From Rubrivivax gelatinosus IL144 (GTDB lineage Bacteria > Pseudomonadota > Gammaproteobacteria > Burkholderiales > Burkholderiaceae_C): a stretch of DNA of 64,000 nt. The position numbers and the translations under genes are program-made. Position 1 is the stretch's first letter, and the number at the start of each line of letters is the position of its first letter. The stretch spans positions 992,001-1,056,000 of the forward strand of contig NC_017075.1 of NCBI RefSeq assembly GCF_000284255.1, read 5' to 3'. Below, piece after piece: positions 47,538-56,634 of this stretch. The notes beneath the pieces are model-generated. The model worked only from the letters and a program-made list of their open reading frames with translations, had not been told where the DNA came from and did no database searches.

Positions 47538-48761
47538 ATGTCCATCTCCACGCCGCTGACGCTGGTCGTCAACTGCGGCTCCTCCTCCCTCAAGTTCGCG
47601 CTGTTCGATCCGCGCGAGTCCGAAGCCCTGCTCGGTGGCCTGGCCGAATGCCTGGACGCCGCCGACGCGCGCATCCGTTTCGACGCCGACGGCGAACGCA
47701 CGGTCGCCCAGCTCAACGGCGGCGGCCACCGCGAAGCGCTGGACGCGCTGCTCGCCTTCCTGTCCGCGCGTGGCCTGCTCGAGCGCGTGGCCGCCGTCGG
47801 CCACCGCGTCGTGCACGGCGGCGAGCGTTTCACGCAGTCCGTCGAGATCACGCCCGAAGTGCTGGCCGACATCGAGGCCTGTGCCGATCTGGCGCCGCTG
47901 CACAACCCGGCCAACCTGATCGGCATCCGCGCGTCCATCGCCGCGCTGCCGGCGGCGCGCCAGGTCGCGGTGTTCGACACCGCCTTCCACCAGACGATGC
48001 CGGCCGAGGCCTATCTGTACGCGCTGCCGCAGCAGTACCGCCGCGAGTACGGCGTGCGCCGCTACGGCTTCCACGGCACCTCGCACCGCTGCGTCTCGCA
48101 GCGTGCGATCGAGCGCCTGGAGCTCGACCCCACCGACAACGCGCTGATCGTGCTGCACCTGGGCAACGGCGCCTCGGCCACCGCGATCCGCAACGGCCGC
48201 AGCATCGACACCTCGATGGGCCTGACCCCGGTCGAAGGCCTGGTGATGGGCACGCGCTGCGGCGACGTCGACGCCGGCGCGCTCCTGTACATCGCGCGCC
48301 GCGCCGGGCTGGACCTGGACGGCGTCGACACGATGATCAACAAGAAGAGCGGCCTGCTCGGCCTGTCCGAGCTGTCCAACGACTGCCGCACGCTGGAGCA
48401 GGCGGCCGCTTCCGGCCACGAAGGCGCGCGCACCGCGCTGGACGTGTTCTGCTTCCGCATCGCGCGCACCGTCGGCGCGCTGGCCGCGTCGCTGCCGCGC
48501 CTGGACGCCGTCGTCTTCACCGGCGGCATCGGCGAGAACTCGGCCAACGTGCGTGCCAAGGTGCTCGAACGCCTGTCGATCTTCGGCCTGGACGTCGACC
48601 ACGAACGCAACGACGTGACGCGCGGCGGTGCCTGCGCCGTCATCAGCCGCTCGCGCCGCCCGGCCGCGATCGTCGTGCCCACCGACGAGGAAGGCACGAT
48701 CGCACGCGACACCGCCGACATCGCCTTCGGCCAGTCGGCTTCGGCCGCGGAGGTGGCGTGA
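47538..48761 (+). CDS. ackA: Acetate kinase
   Basis: A 407-residue enzyme interconverting acetyl phosphate + ADP and acetate + ATP. The family blocks NCGSSSLKFALF, GHRVVHGG, FDTAFHQTMP, YGFHGTSH, HLGNGAS and GLVMGTRCGDVD appear in order. The start at MSISTPL fits the family; the open frame above it has no similarity. Its stop overlaps the pta start region by one base (with an alternative GTG, four bases), so the two are coupled. Confidence 0.97.
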   Translation: MSISTPLTLVVNCGSSSLKFALFDPRESEALLGGLAECLDAADARIRFDADGERTVAQLNGGGHREALDALLAFLSARGLLERVAAVGHRVVHGGERFTQSVEITPEVLADIEACADLAPLHNPANLIGIRASIAALPAARQVAVFDTAFHQTMPAEAYLYALPQQYRREYGVRRYGFHGTSHRCVSQRAIERLELDPTDNALIVLHLGNGASATAIRNGRSIDTSMGLTPVEGLVMGTRCGDVDAGALLYIARRAGLDLDGVDTMINKKSGLLGLSELSNDCRTLEQAAASGHEGARTALDVFCFRIARTVGALAASLPRLDAVVFTGGIGENSANVRAKVLERLSIFGLDVDHERNDVTRGGACAVISRSRRPAAIVVPTDEEGTIARDTADIAFGQSASAAEVA

Positions 48762-50821
48762 TGCAAAGCCCCCGCCATACCCGACTGCTGTACGTGGCGC
48801 CGACGGCGCCCGGCTACGGCGCCTCGTCGATCGCGATCGGCCTGGTGCGTGCGCTGCAGGCCGCCGGCGTGCGCGCCGGCTACGTCAAGCCGATCGCCGA
48901 CCCCGGCGTCGCGCGTGACGCCGAGGACCGCTCGGTCGTCTTCGCCCGCAGCCTGCTGGGCCTGGACCTGCCCAAGGCGCTGCCGATGGACACCGCCGAG
49001 GCGATGACGCGTGCCGGCGAGATCGACACGCTGCTCGAGGACGTCGTCGCCCTGGTGCAGGGCGCCGCCGAGAGCGCCGACGTCGTCGTCGTCGAAGGCG
49101 CGACGCTGGCCGACGGCCACCCGCTGGTCGCCGATCTGGACCTGGCCGTGGCCAAGGCGCTGCGCGCCGAGGTCGTGCCGGTCGTGCCCGGCCAGGAGAA
49201 CGACGCGGCGGCGCTCACCGCCCGCATCGCCGACGTCGTGCACCGCTACGAGCGCGAAGGCGCGTCGCCGGTGGGCATCGTCATCTCGCGCGCCACGGCC
49301 GCGCTGGCCGCCGGCGTCGAAGCCTCGGTGCCGGTGCTGGGCGTGGTGCCCGAAGACTCGGCGATGGCCGCGCCGCGCGTCGCCGACGTCGTCGAGGACC
49401 TCGGTTTCGAGGTCGTCGAAGCCGGTGACCTGAACGGCGCGCGCGTGCAGAACGTCGTCGTCGCCGCGCGCAGCCCCGAGCACCTGGTCGTGCGCCTGGG
49501 CCCGGGCACGCTGGTCGTGACGCCAGGCGACCGCGCCGACGTCGTGCTGACCACCAGCTTCGCCAAGGCCACCGGCATGCCGATCGCCGGCGTGCTGCTG
49601 ACCTGCGGCGAGCAGCTCGCGCCCGAGCTGAAGACCTTCCTCGAGCCGCGCCGCGCCGGCCTGAACATCCTGCGCACCGAGCTGCAGACCTTCGAGGCCG
49701 TGACCCGCCTGGCCAACCTCGACCGCCGCGTGCGTGCCGACGACCTGGAGCGCATGGAGCGCCTGGTCGAACACGCCGCCGACCACCTGGACGTCGGCAG
49801 CCTGGCCGCCACCGCGGATGCGCCGCGTTCGGCGACGATGACGCCGCCGATGTTCCGCCATGCGCTGATCCACTCGGCGCGTGCGGCGCAGAAGCGCATC
49901 GTGCTGCCCGAGGGCGACGAGCCGCGCACGCTGGCCGCCGCCGCGATCTGCGCGCGCAAGGGCATCGCCCGCTGCGTGCTGCTGGGCGCGCCCGACACGG
50001 TGCGTGCCGCGGCGACGCTGCACGGCATCGAGCTGCCCGACTCGGTCGAGATCCTCGATCCGGACGTCGTGCGCGAGCGCTACATCGGCCCGATGGTCGA
50101 GCTGCGCAAGTCCAAGGGCCTGACGCCGCAGCAGGCGACGGTGCAGCTGGAAGACACCGTCGTGCTCGGCACGATGATGCTGGCCACCGGCGACGTCGAC
50201 GGCCTGGTCTCGGGTGCGGTGCACACGACGGCCAGCACGGTGCGTCCGGCGCTGCAGCTGATCAAGACGGCCCCGGGTTCGTCGATCGTCTCGTCGGTGT
50301 TCTTCATGCTGATGCCCGACCAGGTGCTGGTCTACGGCGACTGCGCGATCAACCCCGATCCGAGCGCCGAGGAACTGGCCGAGATCGCGATGCAGTCGGC
50401 CGACAGCGCCGCCGCCTTCGGCATCGAGCCGCGTGTGGCGATGATCTCGTACTCGACGGGTTCGTCGGGCACGGGCGCCGACGTCGACAAGGTCCGCGAG
50501 GCGACGCGCATCGTCAAGGAGCGCCGTCCGCAGTTGGCCGTCGACGGCCCGATGCAGTACGACGCCGCCTCGGTGGAGAGCGTGGGCCGCCAGAAGGCCC
50601 CGAACTCGCCGGTGGCCGGCCGCGCCAACGTGTTCGTGTTCCCGGACCTCAACACCGGCAACACGACCTACAAGGCGGTGCAGCGCTCGGCCGGGGTCAT
50701 CTCGGTCGGCCCGATGCTGCAGGGCCTGCGCAAGCCGGTGAACGACCTGTCGCGCGGCGCCCTCGTCGACGACATCGTCTACACGATCGCGCTGACCGCG
50801 ATCCAGGCCGCGACGGCCTGA
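48761..50821 (+). CDS. pta: Phosphate acetyltransferase (long, regulated form)
   Basis: A 686-residue enzyme interconverting acetyl-CoA + Pi and acetyl phosphate. The N-terminal 220 residues form a BioD-like P-loop-fold domain (LLYVAPTAPGYGASSIAIG), residues about 230-340 a DRTGG domain, and the C-terminal 320 residues the catalytic PTA domain with IVLPEGDEPRTL, AVHTTASTVRPAL and SYSTGSSGTG. This three-domain layout is the E. coli type subject to allosteric control. A GTG three bases upstream is an alternative start. With ackA it forms an operon, downstream of the ato cluster. Confidence 0.95.
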   Translation: MQSPRHTRLLYVAPTAPGYGASSIAIGLVRALQAAGVRAGYVKPIADPGVARDAEDRSVVFARSLLGLDLPKALPMDTAEAMTRAGEIDTLLEDVVALVQGAAESADVVVVEGATLADGHPLVADLDLAVAKALRAEVVPVVPGQENDAAALTARIADVVHRYEREGASPVGIVISRATAALAAGVEASVPVLGVVPEDSAMAAPRVADVVEDLGFEVVEAGDLNGARVQNVVVAARSPEHLVVRLGPGTLVVTPGDRADVVLTTSFAKATGMPIAGVLLTCGEQLAPELKTFLEPRRAGLNILRTELQTFEAVTRLANLDRRVRADDLERMERLVEHAADHLDVGSLAATADAPRSATMTPPMFRHALIHSARAAQKRIVLPEGDEPRTLAAAAICARKGIARCVLLGAPDTVRAAATLHGIELPDSVEILDPDVVRERYIGPMVELRKSKGLTPQQATVQLEDTVVLGTMMLATGDVDGLVSGAVHTTASTVRPALQLIKTAPGSSIVSSVFFMLMPDQVLVYGDCAINPDPSAEELAEIAMQSADSAAAFGIEPRVAMISYSTGSSGTGADVDKVREATRIVKERRPQLAVDGPMQYDAASVESVGRQKAPNSPVAGRANVFVFPDLNTGNTTYKAVQRSAGVISVGPMLQGLRKPVNDLSRGALVDDIVYTIALTAIQAATA

Positions 50822-50829
50822 TCGCAAGC

Positions 50830-50853
50830 CCGGAGCGCCGCCAGGCGCTCCGG
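50830..50853. terminator. Bidirectional terminator between pta and the araC-like gene
   Basis: A perfect 10-bp stem (CCGGAGCGCC with GGCGCTCCGG) and 4-base loop lies 8 bases after the pta stop and 2 bases before the end of the converging AraC-type gene. No T-run on either side. Confidence 0.65.
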
Positions 50854-50855
50854 CG

Positions 50856-51629
50856 CTACAGCCGCGTGCGGTACACGGCCGGCGTCTCGCCGAACGTGCG
50901 CTTGAACAAGCCGATGAACGCGCTGGCCGTGGCGTAGCCCAGGTCGAGCGCGATCGTGCCGACCGGCACGCCGGCGGCCAGCATCTCCAGCGACTTCAAC
51001 AGCCGTGCGCGCTGCCGCCAGGCGGTGAAGTTGAAGCCGGTCTCGGCGACGAAACGCCGGCTCAGCGTGCGCGCGCTGAGCGAGGCCCAGGCGGCCCATT
51101 GCTCCAGCTCGCGCGTGTCGGCCGGGTCGGCGATCAGCGCCCGGGCGACACGCTGCGCGCGTGCGTCGCGCGGCAGCGGCAGACCCGGCGGTTCGACCGG
51201 AAGCGTGCGGATCTCGTCGAGGATCAGCTCGGCGATCCGCGTGCGCGCCGCATCCATCGGGCCGGGCGGCCAGGTGCTGGCGCGCAGCACCGCTTCGCGC
51301 AGCAGCGCCGAGCTGCGCAGCGTGCAAGGCCGCGACGGCAGATCGTGGCAGGCCGATTCGGCGACGTAGGCGCTCCAGCCGTGGAACGGGCCGTGCGCCC
51401 GGCCACTGTGCCATTGGTGCGGCGGCAGCCAGACCGCGTGGATCGCGGAGACGACCCAGAGGCCGTCTTCGAGCCCGAAGGTCAGCAGACCACGCTGCGA
51501 ACCGACCAGCTGGCCGCGTGCATGGCGGTGCGCTTCGGACGACAGTTCCTCGACGCCGGCGGCCGCGATGGCGAACACGACGGGGCCGTCGGCACTGTTC
51601 GTGGCGTCCAGGTCGATCTGCAATCCCAT
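50856..51629 (-). CDS. AraC-family transcriptional regulator
   Basis: A 257-residue regulator with an N-terminal cupin-like sensor (AVWLPPHQWHSGRAHG) and a C-terminal double helix-turn-helix (about 160-255: WAAWASLSARTLSRRF and IALDLGYATASAFIGLFKRTFGETP). This short-cupin type is often adjacent to the gene it controls. It diverges, across about 100 bases, from a flavin-binding-fold protein, which is the natural target (inference). Signal unknown. Confidence 0.9.
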   Translation of the reverse strand: MGLQIDLDATNSADGPVVFAIAAAGVEELSSEAHRHARGQLVGSQRGLLTFGLEDGLWVVSAIHAVWLPPHQWHSGRAHGPFHGWSAYVAESACHDLPSRPCTLRSSALLREAVLRASTWPPGPMDAARTRIAELILDEIRTLPVEPPGLPLPRDARAQRVARALIADPADTRELEQWAAWASLSARTLSRRFVAETGFNFTAWRQRARLLKSLEMLAAGVPVGTIALDLGYATASAFIGLFKRTFGETPAVYRTRL

Positions 51630-51730
51630 GGCGGCTGCGTGATATTGGTTGGCCGATCCAGTTTACGGCCGCCAGGCCGATGCCGCCTAAGCTGTCGCCG
51701 GCATCAGCGCAGCGGCGCAGGAGACGGTGG

Positions 51731-52405
51731 ATGACGGACGGCAGCAAGACTCTTCAACAGGCTTCGGCTCCCCTGGGGCCGCAGGCGGGCCTCGACCTGG
51801 ACACGCTCTACGACCCGCCGTCCGAGCGCATCCAGAAAGCGGTGACCGACCGCCTTTACGCCTTCCACGAGGCCTACCTGAAGGCGGCCAGCTTCTTCTG
51901 CCTGGCGACCGGCAGCGAGCACGGGCTGGACGCCTCGCCACGCGGCGGGCGGCCGGGTTTCGTCCAGGTGCTCGATGAGCGCCACGTGGTCTTTGCCGAC
52001 TGGCCCGGCAACAACCGCATCGAGTCGCTGCGCAATCTGCAGCGCGACGAACGCCTGGGCATGGTGTTCCTGTTCCCGGGGCTGGAAGTCTTCCTGCGCA
52101 TCAACGGCCGCGGCCGCATCAGCACCGACCGCGTGCTGCTGGAGCGGCTGAAGGAGGGCGAGCGTGTGCCGAAGACGGCCACCGTGGTCGCCGTCGACGA
52201 GGTGCTGTTCCACTGCGGCAAGGCGATCAACCGCGCGCGGCTCTGGCATCCGGAGTCGCGGCTGGACGCCGCGGCGCTGCCTTCGGTGGGCAGCGTGATG
52301 GCCGAGCTGAGCCGGCTGGCCGACGCACGCGCGACGATGGACGCGGCGCAGATCGCCCAGGTCGACGCGCACTACGCGCAGGCCGTGCGCCAGGACCTCT
52401 ACTGA
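51731..52405 (+). CDS. Pyridoxamine-5'-phosphate-oxidase-fold flavoprotein
   Basis: A 224-residue protein of the split-barrel PNPOx-like superfamily, MSMEG_1061-type by feel: FHEAYLKAASFFCLATGS, VQVLDERHVVFADWPGNNRIESLRN, and GMVFLFPGLEVFLRINGRGRI. Such proteins bind FMN, F420 or haem and are usually annotated as pyridoxamine-phosphate-oxidase-related. The true PdxH motif set is not evident, so vitamin B6 synthesis is unlikely. Divergent from the AraC-type gene. Confidence 0.8.
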   Translation: MTDGSKTLQQASAPLGPQAGLDLDTLYDPPSERIQKAVTDRLYAFHEAYLKAASFFCLATGSEHGLDASPRGGRPGFVQVLDERHVVFADWPGNNRIESLRNLQRDERLGMVFLFPGLEVFLRINGRGRISTDRVLLERLKEGERVPKTATVVAVDEVLFHCGKAINRARLWHPESRLDAAALPSVGSVMAELSRLADARATMDAAQIAQVDAHYAQAVRQDLY

Positions 52406-52412
52406 ACCGGCC

Positions 52413-54836
52413 TCAACCCGCCAGCCGCCGCAACACGTCCAGCAGCACGTTCGCACCTTGCGCGAGCTGCTCGGCCGGCGTGTGCTCGCGCGGGTTGTGG
52501 CTCAGGCCGCCCGCGCTGGGCACGAAGATCATCGCCGCCGGGCAGACACGCGCCAGCATCTGCGCGTCGTGGCCGGCGCCCGACGTCATGCGGCGCACGC
52601 CGTAACCGCGCGCCGCGGCGGCGGCTTCGATCGTGCGCACCAGGCGCTCGTCGAAGACCACCGGCTCGAAACGCGCCAGGCGGCGCGAGCTCACCGTCAG
52701 GCCGCGTTCGGCGGCCAGGCCTTCGAGGAATGACGCGAGTTCGGCTTCGGCCTGCTGCAGCCGGGCCTCGTCGGTGTGGCGCAGGTCCACGGTCAGCGTC
52801 GCGCGTGCCGGGATCACGTTGATCAGGTCCGGGTTCAGGCGCAGCCGGCCGACGGTGGCGACCTGCGGTTCGCCGAAACGCAGCGCGAGCTCACGCACGA
52901 AGACGGCGACCTCGGCCGCCGCGGCGCCGGCGTCGCGGCGCAGCCGCATCGGCGTCGTGCCGGCGTGGTTGGACTGGCCCTCGACGGTGATCTCCTGCCA
53001 GGAGATGCCTTGCAGGTCGGCGACGGCGCCGATGGCCAGGCCTTCGGCTTCCAGCACCGGCCCCTGCTCGATGTGCAGCTCGACGAAGGCGTGCGGGCGG
53101 ATCGCACCGACGGCCAGATCGCCGGCGTAGCCGATGCGCGCCAGCTCGTCGCCCAGGCGGCTGCCGTCGATGCCGACCGTGTCCAGCGCGGTCTGCAGCG
53201 CCAGGCCGCCGGCGTGCACCAGCGAGCCCATCATGTCGGGCTGGTAGCGCACGCCTTCTTCGTTGCTGAACGCGGCGACGACGATCGGCCGGCGCGTCAC
53301 GAGACCCAGTTCGTCGAGGCGGCGCATGGCTTCCAGCGCCGCCATCACGCCGTAGACACCGTCGTAACGCCCGCCGGTGGCCACCGTGTCGAGGTGCGAA
53401 CCGGTCATCACCGGCGCCGCGCCGGGCTCGCGGCCGGCACGGGTGCCGAAGATGTTGCCGATGCGGTCGACCTGCACCACGAGCCCCAGCTCGTGCATCC
53501 AGGCGACGAGGCGGTCGCGGCCGTCCCGGTCGGCGTCGCTCAGCGCCAGGCGGCAGACGCCGCCGTCGGGCGTGGCGCCGATCTCGGCGTGTTCGGCGAT
53601 TCGTGAGGCGAGACGGTCGGCGGCGACGCCGTCGTGCGCCAGTCGCTCGTGCCGCGCGGCCAGCACCTCGCGCGCATCGCGGCCGACGAGGCCGGCGTAG
53701 ACGCCCGGCGCGGTCGCGCCTTCGCTGTTGATCAGCAGCACGCGGGCGTGATGGTCCAGCCCCAGCCGCTCGCGCGCCGTGGGGTCGGCGCACAGCGCCT
53801 GCAGTGCCGCCAGCCCGGCGACCCCCGACTCGCCGCCGACCAGCGGCAGGTCGCCGTGCGCGCCGTCGGCGAGTTCACGCATCGCCTCCGCCGCGGCCTC
53901 GTCGGGCACGGTCAGGAAGGTGTCGACCGCCGGCGCGAGGACACGCCAGGCCAGCGGCGAGGGCTCGCCGCAAGCCAGCCCGGCCATCAGCGAGTCGGTG
54001 CTGCCGCTGGCGCGCACCGGCCGGCCGGCGAGCGCGCTCTGCAGCAGGCAGTCGGCCTGCTCGGGTTCGACGACGATGAAACGCGGCCGCGCCGCACCGG
54101 CGGCTTCCCACATCCGGCTGACGACACCCGCGGCCAGCCCGCCGACGCCGCCTTGCAGCACGACGTGGGTGTAGGGCCGGTCCACCAGCTCCAGCACCTC
54201 GTCGGCGATCACCGCGTAGCCCTGCATCACGTCGCGCGGCACGGCTTCGTAGCCTTCGTACGAGGTGTCGGAGACGACCTCCCAGCCGTTGGCCGCGGCC
54301 AGGCGCGCGGCCTCGACGACCGAAGCGTCGTAGTCGCCGGCGATGCGCACGATCTCGGCGCCGAAGGCGGCGATCGCGTCCTCGCGCTCGCGGCTCACCT
54401 GGGCGTGCAGCACGATGACGCAGCGGCAGCCCAGGCTTTGCGCCGCGGCGGCGAGCGCGCGGCCGTGGTTGCCGTCGGTCGCGGCGATGACGCTGAAGCC
54501 GGCGAGCGCGGCGGCGTGCCGTCCGGCGAAGATCTCGGCGGCGCTCCAGCCGGCACCGTCGAAGCGGCGCTGCACCAGGCGCAGCAGCGCATACGGCGCC
54601 CCCAGCGCCTTGAAGCTGGCCAGCGGCGAACGCCGGCTCTCGTCCTTCAGGTCGACGGCGGCCAGGCCCAGCGCGGCGGCGCGGCCGGGCAGGGACCACA
54701 GCGGCGTCGGCTGGCGCGCCAGCAGTGGCCAGTGGGCGAGCGCTTCGCGGGCGGCGCGTGCGTTGTCGGCGTTCAGCAGGGCGGCGAGTTCGGCGTCGTA
54801 AGGGCGGCGCGTGGCCTGCGGGTTGTGGACGATCAC
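52413..54836 (-). CDS. Fusion: 2,3-diaminopropionate ammonia-lyase + M20 N-carbamoylase
   Basis: One 807-residue frame joins two enzymes. Residues 1 to about 393 match diaminopropionate ammonia-lyase, a PLP enzyme with Lys76 in SFKALG, ATDGNHGRALA, and a glycine loop VLQGGVGGLA; it turns 2,3-diaminopropionate into pyruvate and two ammonia. From about 400 the chain is an M20 hydantoinase/carbamoylase-type amidohydrolase with all metal-ligand segments: GSHLDTVATGGRYDG, SNEEGVRYQ, HIEQGP, SGAGHDAQ and SHNPREHT. No stop or frame break lies between. E. coli keeps comparable functions as separate neighbours (ygeX, ygeY). It overlaps the upstream peptidase gene by 4 bases. A chained route from a carbamoylated diaminopropionate such as albizziine is inferred. 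Confidence 0.9.
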   Translation of the reverse strand: MIVHNPQATRRPYDAELAALLNADNARAAREALAHWPLLARQPTPLWSLPGRAAALGLAAVDLKDESRRSPLASFKALGAPYALLRLVQRRFDGAGWSAAEIFAGRHAAALAGFSVIAATDGNHGRALAAAAQSLGCRCVIVLHAQVSREREDAIAAFGAEIVRIAGDYDASVVEAARLAAANGWEVVSDTSYEGYEAVPRDVMQGYAVIADEVLELVDRPYTHVVLQGGVGGLAAGVVSRMWEAAGAARPRFIVVEPEQADCLLQSALAGRPVRASGSTDSLMAGLACGEPSPLAWRVLAPAVDTFLTVPDEAAAEAMRELADGAHGDLPLVGGESGVAGLAALQALCADPTARERLGLDHHARVLLINSEGATAPGVYAGLVGRDAREVLAARHERLAHDGVAADRLASRIAEHAEIGATPDGGVCRLALSDADRDGRDRLVAWMHELGLVVQVDRIGNIFGTRAGREPGAAPVMTGSHLDTVATGGRYDGVYGVMAALEAMRRLDELGLVTRRPIVVAAFSNEEGVRYQPDMMGSLVHAGGLALQTALDTVGIDGSRLGDELARIGYAGDLAVGAIRPHAFVELHIEQGPVLEAEGLAIGAVADLQGISWQEITVEGQSNHAGTTPMRLRRDAGAAAAEVAVFVRELALRFGEPQVATVGRLRLNPDLINVIPARATLTVDLRHTDEARLQQAEAELASFLEGLAAERGLTVSSRRLARFEPVVFDERLVRTIEAAAAARGYGVRRMTSGAGHDAQMLARVCPAAMIFVPSAGGLSHNPREHTPAEQLAQGANVLLDVLRRLAG

Positions 54837-56029
54837 GGGCGGGTCTCGGAGGCGGTGGCGGGCAGGCGCAGGCGAACCAGTTCGGCGAACCAGCGCGCGC
54901 CGACGGGCAGCAGGGCGTCGTTGAAGTCGTAGCCGGCGTTGTGCAGCGGCGTTGCGCCGGGCTCGCTGCCGGCGCCGTTGCCGAGGAAGACGAAGGCGCC
55001 GGGGCGGTGCAGCAGGAAACGGCCGAAGTCCTCGGACGCCATCACCGGCGGCGTGTCGCCGTCGACCTGCGCAGCGCCGACGACACGCCGTGCGGCCTCC
55101 AGCGCCGCGGCCACCGGCGCGGCGTGGTTGATCGTCGGCGCGAACTCGTGCGTGTACTCGACTTCGCAGCGCGCGCCGTGGGCCTGCGCGATGCCTTCAG
55201 CGATCTCGCGGATGCGGCGTTCCAGCAGCGACTGGACTTCCGGCGCGTAGCTGCGCGTGTCGCCTTTGATCACCACCTCGGAAGGCACGGCGTTGCGGAT
55301 GCCGTCGGTGTGGAACTCGGTGCACGACAGCACCGCCGGCTGCTGCGGGTCGACCGAACGTGCGACGACGCTCTGCAGCGCCAGCACGATCTCGGCGCCG
55401 ACGACCAGCGGGTCGACCAGCTGGTGCGGCCGCGCCGCGTGGCCGCCGCGGCCGTGCACGCGGATGACGAAGTTGTCCTCGCTGGCCATCAGGCCGCCGA
55501 CGCGTGTGGCGATCTGCCCGGCCGGCAGCCCCGGCATGTTGTGCACGCCGTAGATCTCGTCGAAGGGGAAACGCTCCAGCAGCCCGTCGGCCAGCATCGC
55601 CGCGGCGCCGCGGCCGTGCTCCTCGGCCGGCTGGAAGACGAAACGCACCGTGCCGTCGAAGCCGCCGTCTTCGGCGAGCAACTGCGCCGCCGCCAGCAGC
55701 ATCGCCATGTGGCCGTCGTGGCCGCAGGCGTGCATGCGGCCGGCGTGTTGCGACGCGTAGGCGCGGCCGGGCGCGTGTTCGTGGATCGCCAGCGCGTCCA
55801 TGTCGGCGCGCAGCGCGACGATGCCGGCCCCGCTGCCGCGGCGCAGCGTGCCGACGAGGCCGGTGCCGCCGATGCCGCGCGCGACCTCGATGCCGAGAAG
55901 CGAGAGCACCTGGGCGACACGGTCGGCGCTGCGGTGTTCGTCGAAGCCGGTCTCGGGGAAGCGGTGGAAGTCGTGACGCCAGCGGCGCCAGGTGGTCTCG
56001 GGGTCGGCGGTGGGTGTGGGGCTGCTCAT
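54833..56029 (-). CDS. M20D-family amidohydrolase (aminoacylase/hippurate-hydrolase type)
   Basis: About 398 residues. The binuclear metal motifs are intact: ADMDALAI, MHACGHDGHMAML, QPAEEHGRGA, GVHNMPGLPAG and terminal HNAGYDFND. Such enzymes release amino acids from N-acyl derivatives. It is the first gene of an operon whose second gene is the lyase-carbamoylase fusion (4-base overlap), and the divergent Lrp-type regulator probably controls both. The start is uncertain: an ATG at 56059 adds 10 residues but leaves only 62 bases to the Lrp gene; neither has a clear ribosome site. Confidence 0.88.
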   Translation of the reverse strand: MSSPTPTADPETTWRRWRHDFHRFPETGFDEHRSADRVAQVLSLLGIEVARGIGGTGLVGTLRRGSGAGIVALRADMDALAIHEHAPGRAYASQHAGRMHACGHDGHMAMLLAAAQLLAEDGGFDGTVRFVFQPAEEHGRGAAAMLADGLLERFPFDEIYGVHNMPGLPAGQIATRVGGLMASEDNFVIRVHGRGGHAARPHQLVDPLVVGAEIVLALQSVVARSVDPQQPAVLSCTEFHTDGIRNAVPSEVVIKGDTRSYAPEVQSLLERRIREIAEGIAQAHGARCEVEYTHEFAPTINHAAPVAAALEAARRVVGAAQVDGDTPPVMASEDFGRFLLHRPGAFVFLGNGAGSEPGATPLHNAGYDFNDALLPVGARWFAELVRLRLPATASETRP

Positions 56030-56121
56030 CGGCGTGCGGCGAGAGGCGGTGACCGTCATTGTTGGCGGGGCCGTCCGGGTCGAACTCGCCAGGTTGGCGG
56101 CTGTGCTGCTATCTTTGTCTC

Positions 56122-56634
56122 ATGACGACCGCTGTCGACGAGACGAAACCGCCAACTGTGGCGCTGGACGCCTTGGACCTGCGCCTGCTCGACCTGCTGC
56201 AGGACGACGCCACGCTGCCGATGCGCACGCTGGCGGCCAAGGTCGGCTCGTCGCCGGCGACCTGCCAGCGCCGCGTCGCGGCGATGCGCGCTTCGGGCGT
56301 GCTGTTGCGCGAGGTGGCGATCGTCGACCGCCAGCGTGTGGGGCGGCCGCTGACGGCTTTCGTCTCGGTCGAGCTGGACCGCCAGAACGACGCGCTGCTG
56401 CGCCAGTTCGAGCAGCGCATGGCCGCCGAGCCGGCGGTGCAAGCGTGTTACGAGGTCTCGGGCGAGTTCGACTTCCTGCTCGTCGTCACCGCGGCGTCGA
56501 TGCAGGAGTACCACGCGTTCACGCGCGCGGTCTTCTCGTCGAACCACAACGTGCGCAACTTCAAGAGCATGTTCGCGATGCACTGCTCGAAGTTCGAGAC
56601 GCGGGTGCCACTGGCGCCGGCCGACGAGGCATGA
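56122..56634 (+). CDS. Lrp/AsnC-family regulator
   Basis: A 170-residue protein with an N-terminal helix-turn-helix (LDLRLLDLLQDDATLPMRTLAAKVGSSPATCQRRVAAM, about 18-57) and a C-terminal RAM ligand domain including VQACYEVSGEFDFLLVV. It resembles the Lrp subgroup that senses an amino acid and regulates a divergent catabolic operon. Here that operon encodes the M20D hydrolase and the lyase-carbamoylase fusion, so a diamino or acylated amino acid is the likely effector (inference). Its 3' end overlaps the converging NmrA-like gene by 74 bases. Confidence 0.9.
   Translation: MTTAVDETKPPTVALDALDLRLLDLLQDDATLPMRTLAAKVGSSPATCQRRVAAMRASGVLLREVAIVDRQRVGRPLTAFVSVELDRQNDALLRQFEQRMAAEPAVQACYEVSGEFDFLLVVTAASMQEYHAFTRAVFSSNHNVRNFKSMFAMHCSKFETRVPLAPADEA

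Noticed and set aside
48062..50827. A 921-codon minus-strand frame opposite ackA-pta
   Set aside because: ackA and pta are unmistakable on the plus strand; this frame has shadow composition.
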